64,000 nt of DNA from Welwitschia mirabilis (taxonomy: Eukaryota > Gnetophyta > Gnetopsida > Welwitschiales). A program made the position numbers and the translations under genes. The notes below the pieces were generated by a model. The model made no database searches. It had not been told where the DNA came from and was given only the letters and a program-made list of their open reading frames with translations. Every line of letters starts with the position of its first letter. Position 1 is the stretch's first letter. Location: assembly GCA_051453625.1 (NCBI GenBank), contig JBOZIK010000001.1:149342738-149406737 (forward strand), read 5' to 3'. Positions 58,991 through 64,000 of this stretch are shown here, one piece after another.

Positions 58991-59320
58991 ATGACATTCA
59001 ACACTTCCAAAAGAGGCCCAAAGGAAGGTGCTTTAAGGGAACCTTCTTACTTCTTCCATGGAATGTCTGAAGAAGCCTTAGATAAGTTTTATGAGAAGTT
59101 TGAAAAGAAACCTATGTGCTAAGAGTGGTCTATAGCTTCATCTGAGCTTAAGGAGCTAAGAGATGTCATTCAACTCTTAAGAGATTAAGATCTGGATCAT
59201 TTCTTAGATGTTTTAGATTCTACATATCCTTTTCTCACTAGAATGTTTTACTGTAATGCTTCTTTTAATTGTAATACCAGGACTTTAGAAATCCTAGTTT
59301 TGGGTAGAAGGATAAAAGTG
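58991..59320 (+). pseudogene. Plant-transposon-protein-like ORF, copy 1 (partial)
   Basis: Starts with ATG at 58991 after a CT-rich leader: 'MTFNTSKRGPKEGALREPSY' and on. The frame has stops at 59120 (TAA) and 59186 (TAA). It continues as 'DLDHFLDVLDSTYPFLTRMF' and '…TLEILVLGRRIKV' to the gap at 59321. The 'YP.L.R.FY.N……….V.G..I.V…LI..L' arrangement is that of the N-terminal half of the putative plant transposon protein family often found with Athila-like and other plant elements. Function unknown. The TAA at 59186 is shared with copy 2, so the ORF was already dead before the two copies separated. Confidence 0.55.
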
Positions 59321-59420
59321 NNNNNNNNNNNNNNNNNNNNNNNNNNNNNNNNNNNNNNNNNNNNNNNNNNNNNNNNNNNNNNNNNNNNNNNNNNNNNNNN
59401 NNNNNNNNNNNNNNNNNNNN

Positions 59421-60230
59421 CATATGGAAGAAAGTAAAGTGGTAAGGAAAGTGTTGAGATCCCTGCCCAAGAGATTTGAACCAAAGGTAATAGCCATCAA
59501 AGAAAACAAAAATATTAGTGTAATGGCATTAGAAGAACTTTAATATAACCTTCAAATGTATGAACTTAAATTCACTAAATATAGAGAAAAAGGTATTTCT
59601 TTGAAATGTGTGATGAACTTAAATTTACTAAATATAGAAGAAAAGGTATTGCTTTAAAATGTGTGCAGGAGGATTATAGATCTGATAGATTGAATGAAGA
59701 ACTTGATAATGATGAGGTGGCTCTTCTAGCCAGATGTTTTAAAAGATTTCTTTCTAGAAAAAAGGAAGGAGAATCAAGCAGGAATTTAAAGAAAAGTAAT
59801 CCAAAATAAAGAAGAAAACAGGATAAGGGAAAGGAAATCAAATGCTATTTGTGCAAAGGATTTGGACATATGACCAATGAATGTCCCAATACCATAAGAA
59901 AAAGCAAGAAATCTAAAAACACCTCATTAACAGTAACTTGGAATAATAAAGATATTGAAGATAAAGAAAACTACTCAGATCATGTATTAGATAGAGAAAA
60001 AAGATTATTTTTTAATGCTCTAGTATCATCTCTCAAGAATGTTCCTAGTACTTCAACATCAGATGACTTAGATATGATTGATGAGGAGGAAGATGAGTTA
60101 GAAGAAAAATGTCAAAAGTTGTATGAAGAATATGAGAGGCTTGCCAAAAGAATCAATAAATTAAACAAATTAGTAAAGACCATTATAAAAGAACAGGAGA
60201 AAATAGAATAAAAGTGCAAAGTACTAAAAG
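59421..60230 (+). pseudogene. Copia gag, copy 2 (starts inside the gene)
   Basis: Equivalent to 57076-57800. First 'EESKVVRKVLRSLPKRFEPK', then an internal 53-bp tandem duplication (units beginning at 59561 and 59614) that shifts the frame, then 'NDEVALLARCFKRFL'. The CCHC zinc knuckle at 59843-59884 (C-Y-L-C-K-G-F-G-H-M-T-N-E-C) has all ligands. 59849-60211 stays open, including the acidic/coiled-coil tail that is broken in copy 1. Confidence 0.86.
59561..59666 (+). repeat. 53-bp tandem duplication in gag copy 2
   Basis: TGAACTTAAATTCACTAAAT at 59561 recurs as TGAACTTAAATTTACTAAAT at 59614. Copy 1 has a single unit. 53 is not a multiple of three, so the duplication breaks the frame. Confidence 0.85.
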
Positions 60231-60960
60231 AAGAAAAATTCAGATTAAATACTTAGGTAAATAATCTTTCATTCTTTGTAAATAATTTTTCTAATAGTTC
60301 ATCTAAACTAGAACAAATGCTTGAAATACAAAAGAAAAGTGGAGACAAATCAGGTATTAGTTTTGAAGCACAAATTTCTTAAAAATAGATAAACCAAATA
60401 GGTAAGTATGTATCCAATATCTTATGAAATTTTTGTGGTAGACATAATCATTCTAAACTATTTTGCAAATTTAGATATATGATGTTTTCCTTTGATCATT
60501 TAAATGCTTTACCATTTAAATTTATTTCAAAGAAAAATATACCACTTAAGTTAAATAAGACTAAGGAGCTAATAATCTCTAAAGCTTTGTGTGGTATCTA
60601 AATAGTGGTTTTTCAATGCATATGAGTGGAGATAAATCAAGTTTTAAAAGGTTAAAGAGTATAAATGGTGAATAAGTCATTTTTGGAAACAATCAAACAA
60701 CAAAAATAAAAGGTACAGAAAGCATCAAAGGAGGTATGTCATATAATCTCAATAATGTACTTTATGTGAATGGCTTACAACACAATTTATTAAGTGTTAG
60801 TCAACTGTGTGATAAAATAAATAAAATAATCTTTGATAAATCTAAATGTATAATTGAGAATGAGAAAATAAATGTTGTTATTTTATATGCAAAATGTGTT
60901 GATAATGCTTACAGTTTAGACATTAAAATTCTTCATCAATTAATACATGCAAATCAATAA
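60231..60960 (+). pseudogene. Copia aspartic protease, copy 2 (catalytic Asp changed)
   Basis: 60592-60609 encodes W-Y-L-N-S-G: the catalytic Asp has become Asn (GAT to AAT) while Gly is kept, the reverse of copy 1. 60736-60960 is open (74 codons) and includes 'NNVLYVNGLQHNLLSVSQLC', the conserved end of copia proteases, and the 34 codons missing from copy 1. It stops at 60958 with 'HQLIHANQ', just before the expected integrase entry. Confidence 0.88.
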
Positions 60961-61448
60961 TTTAGGTAATATAGTGATAAAATTAAATGTTTCTCTATCA
61001 ATTATAATGTAAACTCTAGTTCTAGTAATCATTTTATCTCTCATAAAAGTGATCTAGTGTTTGGTACACTGTCTCTTAGCTAATTATAGGAAAGTTAACT
61101 GGATCTATGATTCAAATAACCAGATGTGGTTGGTTGACTAGTCTGAAAGCCCAGTCACCTTGATCTCTTCTAGTACGATAAATCCACATCTTAATGTGTC
61201 GACCGGATGTTGCAGCGGTTGACCGACCTGACAGATTACAATGAGGAAGTAAAGTCGATGGACCCAATTTATTTATAAAATCTGCCCTATTTTCTTTATT
61301 CAATAAAAGAACTAGAACTCTAACCCATTTCTATATCATTCTATTGCCTTTAAGCCTTTGGATCTAGTGATTTTATTCAAGTTTAAAAAATATTTGCAAC
61401 TAGATCTAGTAATTTTTTTTTGGTTTTTCTTCTCTTCAAGATCTTAGA
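60961..61448 (+). promoter_or_regulatory. Promoter-like, CpG-bearing part of the module, copy 2
   Basis: Counterpart of 58504-58990. 61197-61245 holds several CpGs ('GTGTCGACCGGATGTTGCAGC', 'GGTTGACCGACC'), unusual in this window. TATA-like TTTATAAAAT at about 61272-61281. The minus-strand open frame at 61112-61303 is a shadow. Confidence 0.45.
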
Positions 61449-61889
61449 ATATCAGCTAGCACTTCTAGAAGAGAACCAAAGAAAGGTGCTTCAAGGGATC
61501 CTTCTTACTTATTCTATGATATATCTAGAGAAGATTTGAATAAGTTATATGAGAAGTTTAAAAAGAAACTTGTGTACCAGGAGCAACCTATAGCTTTATT
61601 AGAGTCTAGAGAGCTAAGAGATGTTATTCAGCTCTTAAGAGATTAAGATCTGGATCATTTTTTGGATGTTTCGGGTTCTATATATCCTTTTATTACTAGA
61701 ATGTTTTACTACAATGCTTCTTTTAATCGTAATACTAGGACCCTAGAAACCCTAGTTTTGTGTAGAAGGATAAGAGTGACAGTAGATCTCATTTCTGAGC
61801 TGATCTATCTTTGTCGGGGAGATTATGAGAAATTTTGGCCTCTAAGAGACATAATGAAAGACAAGCCAGAAGTCACCAGGGATACTTGA
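61449..61889 (+). pseudogene. Plant-transposon-protein-like ORF, copy 2
   Basis: Same frame as copy 1, but the start codon is ATA (61449-61451) instead of ATG. Stop TAA at 61644 is shared with copy 1 (59186). After it the frame is open from 61662 to 61889: 'ITRMFYYNASFNRNTRTLET', 'LVLCRRIRVTVDLISELIYL', then 'CRGDYEKFW', ending in TGA. This extends beyond where copy 1 is cut. It carries only the N-terminal half of the presumed family; the C-terminal half seen in element C (about 28340-28600) is absent. Confidence 0.55.
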
Positions 61890-62527
61890 GAATAAATGCA
61901 CTCTTGAAAGCACACTATTTCTAATTCTCTGTTAACTCCAAAATATCATTTTATCCATTTAATCTTTACTTATAATTTTCTGCCCTTAGCTAGCCATCGT
62001 GATAAGGCCTCTAGCGATAGATATTATTTGATGTATTTGATATCATTTAAGTATGTAACTCATAAGTGTTATTTTAATCATTAATTTTGGTAAAATTTTA
62101 TGCATATTCAAGATTGTCTTATTTAAAAGCACAACTTGTCTATTCAAAATTCCTCAATATGTTTTCAATTTTTTGGCTTATTAGTATTTATCATTTGATA
62201 TAAATATAAGGGAAGAGAATATGTTTTCAAAACTGCCTAAGTCTGATTATTATTTGCCATTGATTTCAAAGGGGAAGAGAAGATGTAGTGATTTCAATAT
62301 TTAATATTCAATTCACTATTCTTTTCTCATAATAATTTTTAAAGATTTTGTGCTATTTAATCAAAGTGGAAGAAAATATTACCTATCTTATCTTTTACTT
62401 ACATATGTATATGTCTTGATGTAAGGGGAAGCTTTTTGAGTTTTTAATGTATTCTTAAAAATGTTTAGTGAATGAGTTTAAAATTGTTTAAATCTTTAAA
62501 ATTACTAAATTGTTTTTCATTAATGTT
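61890..62527 (+). mobile_element. Non-coding 3' region of the copia element
   Basis: T-rich, no gene. Several 'AAGGGGAAG' purine words (62210, 62270, 62426) resemble repeated polypurine tracts, as described in some large copia elements; their role here is a guess. Confidence 0.5.
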
Positions 62528-62538
62528 AAAAGGGGATA
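62528..62538 (+). promoter_or_regulatory. Polypurine tract of the copia element
   Basis: AAAAGGGGATA directly before the LTR start, in the place where plus-strand synthesis would be primed. Confidence 0.7.
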
Positions 62539-62689
62539 TTATTAGATTATATTTGCCAGTTAATGTTAAACTAATTCCTCTGTTGTAGTGTAAATTTGTT
62601 AGATATTATATCTAGATGAGTTTGAGTTATGTAGTAAAAGATGTGGCTCAAATACACGAAAGAAACTACTAAGCTGTCTACCTCCAGTG

Positions 62690-63055
62690 GAGGTCGACCA
62701 GATCCTAGAGGGATCAATCGCATCTAAAGCAGATACAATAGAAATAAACTAAATTTAGAGGGGTCAATTAGATTATTAAGGGATTGACTAGACCTATGAT
62801 GTCAAGAACCAGGAGTCTCAGAGCCAGAGGAATAGGGTTGACTGGATATTTATAGGTTGACTAAATTTAAGGAGTTAACAGTCAAGTCTCAGACCAAAAG
62901 GAAAGGGGTTGACTAGAGTTTTATGGGATTGAATGAACCTGAGAATCTAATAGTTCATAGTTCCATACTGAGAGATAAAGGATCGATTAGACCAAGGATG
63001 AGGTCGACTAAGTTCTTATGGGATTGACTGGATATTTGTGGGATTGACTAGATAT
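62690..63055 (+). repeat. Interspersed GGTCGAC/GGTTGACT words in the copia LTR
   Basis: GGTCGACCAGATC, GGATTGACTAGAC, GGGTTGACTGGAT, GGGTTGACTAGAG, AGGTCGACTAAGT, GGATTGACTGGAT and GGATTGACTAGAT recur at irregular spacing. The likely ancestral word is the palindrome-centred GGTCGACCGGA, with CpG decay to TTGACT. Related words also occur in the module at 58640-58770 and 61085-61240. Confidence 0.7.
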
Positions 63056-63470
63056 ATGAAAAAGTAAATCTTGTAAATGTTATGTATCCATTACTTAGCT
63101 ATTACCTAGTCATTTTCTAGCCATCTATAGCCATTAGAGATGTAATTCAATTGTATTAAACCCTTTTAACCCTCCATTATAAATACCTAGACAAGAGATG
63201 ACCTAGAGATCTTTTTTGGAATTTTTAAAACTGGCATATTCATTATGGATCTGAAAGATCAAGTAGCATATTTTATTAGCACATCTTTCGTATTAATGCA
63301 TATCTGATTAAGGAGATCTATTCTTAGAAAAGAACTTCACTCAAAATCAAATCTAAGAATTGTGTTATTGTATTTATTTGGAGAAGAGATCCATTCTTTG
63401 TACTTCTATGGAACAAGTAATATCAGAGCTATAAAGGCTTCATTGAATTACTTCTATTTATCTTTAAAGG

Positions 63471-63575
63471 TTGAGACTTAGCCTGCAAAAGTCTATTGTC
63501 AAAGGCTGAGACTTAGCCTACAAAAGTCCATTGTTAAGGTTGAGACTTAGCCTATAAAAGTCTGCATGTAAGGGT
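63471..63575 (+). repeat. 34/35-bp tandem repeat, three copies, in the copia LTR
   Basis: GAGACTTAGCCTRYAAAAGT recurs at 63473, 63508 and 63542. It lies in the transcribed part of the LTR, after the TATA-like box. Confidence 0.88.
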
Positions 63576-63864
63576 TAACAGGTAAGACTGGTAAAACTTG
63601 TGAAGTAAGAAAGATCTAAGATCAAGATTAGGAGAAGCTGATCGTCGAGAGTGGAGTAGGGAAGTTTTCAAATCACTATAAATCCTGCTTGCATCCAAAT
63701 TGGTAGTTTCTATTTTATGTTTTACATTCTGTTTTTTTCATTCCTTGTATGCATGGTCTTGATTTCATTATTTATTTATATGCAATCTATAATTAGATTT
63801 TGTTAAGTTGTTTTGAGCTTAAAGTTTTTGAAAAGAACCTACCCTAGGGTTCTCGATCCTATCA

Positions 63865-64000
63865 CTATGTACTTATTATAACTTAATATCTTAACCAAGA
63901 TAAATCATATAGCTTTACATTATCCAAACTAATTTCTTGTATGTTAAGGATATTAGTTTATTTAGATTCTTTTTTAACTATAAAAATATATGTTTAAGAA
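63865..64000. other. Flanking AT-rich DNA, nothing recognised
   Basis: Short stretch after the copia LTR to the window end. The 5 bp after the LTR are CTATG; the matching left flank is lost with the truncated 5' LTR, so no target duplication can be tested. Confidence 0.5.

Larger units (their letters stand above)
57076..61768 (+). repeat. Duplicated gag-protease-module block around a 100-N gap
   Basis: 57076-59320 and 59421-61768 are collinear copies, roughly 90 percent alike by eye, with shared breakpoints. Copy 2 begins directly after an N run of exactly 100 (59321-59420), in the middle of gag. Either a tandem duplication or two overlapping, diverged contigs set in series. Confidence 0.88.
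56515..63864 (+). mobile_element. Ty1/copia derivative with gag and protease but no integrase or RT
   Basis: Primer site at 56517, gag, protease, then a module with a plant-transposon-protein-like ORF. The gag-protease-module block occurs a second time after a 100-N gap, followed by a polypurine tract (62528-62538) and the 3' LTR (62540-63864). No GAG-pre-integrase, integrase, reverse transcriptase or RNase H motif of copia type can be read anywhere between primer site and 3' LTR. The block is less decayed than the Ty3 elements (long open segments, surviving CpGs), so this is the youngest element here. Confidence 0.8.
62540..63864 (+). mobile_element. 3' LTR of the copia element
   Basis: 1325 bp, beginning TATTAGATTATATTTGCCAG (TG of the usual TGTTAG/TGATAG changed to TA) and ending GATCCTATCA, whose reverse complement TGATAG supports the start. 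The last 230 bp match the 5' LTR fragment. It contains a spread of 'GGGTTGACTGGA' words at 62690-63055 and a 34/35-bp array at 63471-63575. TATA-like TATAAATACC lies at about 63178-63187. Confidence 0.82.

Noticed and set aside
1-64000. CRISPR array, operons, bacterial promoters or ribosome binding sites
   Set aside because: The tandem arrays (23, 34/35, 53 and 68 bp) are head-to-tail without unique spacers, and the window is plant nuclear DNA.

Overview
This window is non-genic plant nuclear DNA: extremely A+T-rich, almost free of CpG, and built from old, nested LTR retrotransposons. I see no intact protein-coding gene, no tRNA or rRNA gene and no host exon. The plant assignment rests on three things: Ty3/gypsy elements of the Athila/Tat branch with a tRNA-Asp type primer-binding site; a Ty1/copia element with the TGGTATCAGAG initiator-tRNA primer site; and a decayed fragment of the chloroplast gene psaA (47510-47758). 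The species cannot be named from this sequence. All pol and gag reading frames are broken by many stops and frameshifts, and most changes look like C-to-T or G-to-A, as expected from heavy cytosine methylation followed by deamination.

Layout. 1-947: the end of a minus-strand LTR (family 1). 948-5428: unassigned AT-rich DNA with a 68-bp and a 23-bp tandem array. 5429-6753: a minus-strand Athila-type LTR. 6827-30764: one large Ty3/gypsy element (C, family-2 LTRs at both ends) split inside its 5' leader by a second complete Ty3/gypsy element (A, 8600-21341, family-1 LTRs), which is itself split inside reverse transcriptase by an antisense solo LTR (D, 14488-15729). This gives a three-level nest with near-matching 5-bp target duplications at the two inner levels. 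30765-34449: AT-rich DNA and the 3' part of a minus-strand Athila-like element.

34450-50031: a minus-strand Athila-like element (G) with LTRs at both ends, a recognisable primer site at 48789-48806, a plus-strand gag-protease-only element (F, 38043-45513) inserted in it, and the psaA fragment next to an assembly gap. 50037-56020: minus-strand protease and gag remains of one or two further Athila-like elements with a 5' LTR at 54690-56020. 56285-63864: a Ty1/copia relative that has gag and protease but no visible integrase or reverse transcriptase. In their place lies a module encoding a fragment resembling the 'putative plant transposon protein' family. The gag-protease-module block appears twice, on either side of a 100-N gap.

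The genes do not work together as a living system; the window records successive insertions, decay and some assembly artefacts. The most interesting points are the three-level nest, the shared gag-protease-only architecture of F and the copia element, the plant-transposon-protein-like ORFs in two unrelated elements, the psaA insertion, and evidence that all three 100-N gaps sit between duplicated sequence.
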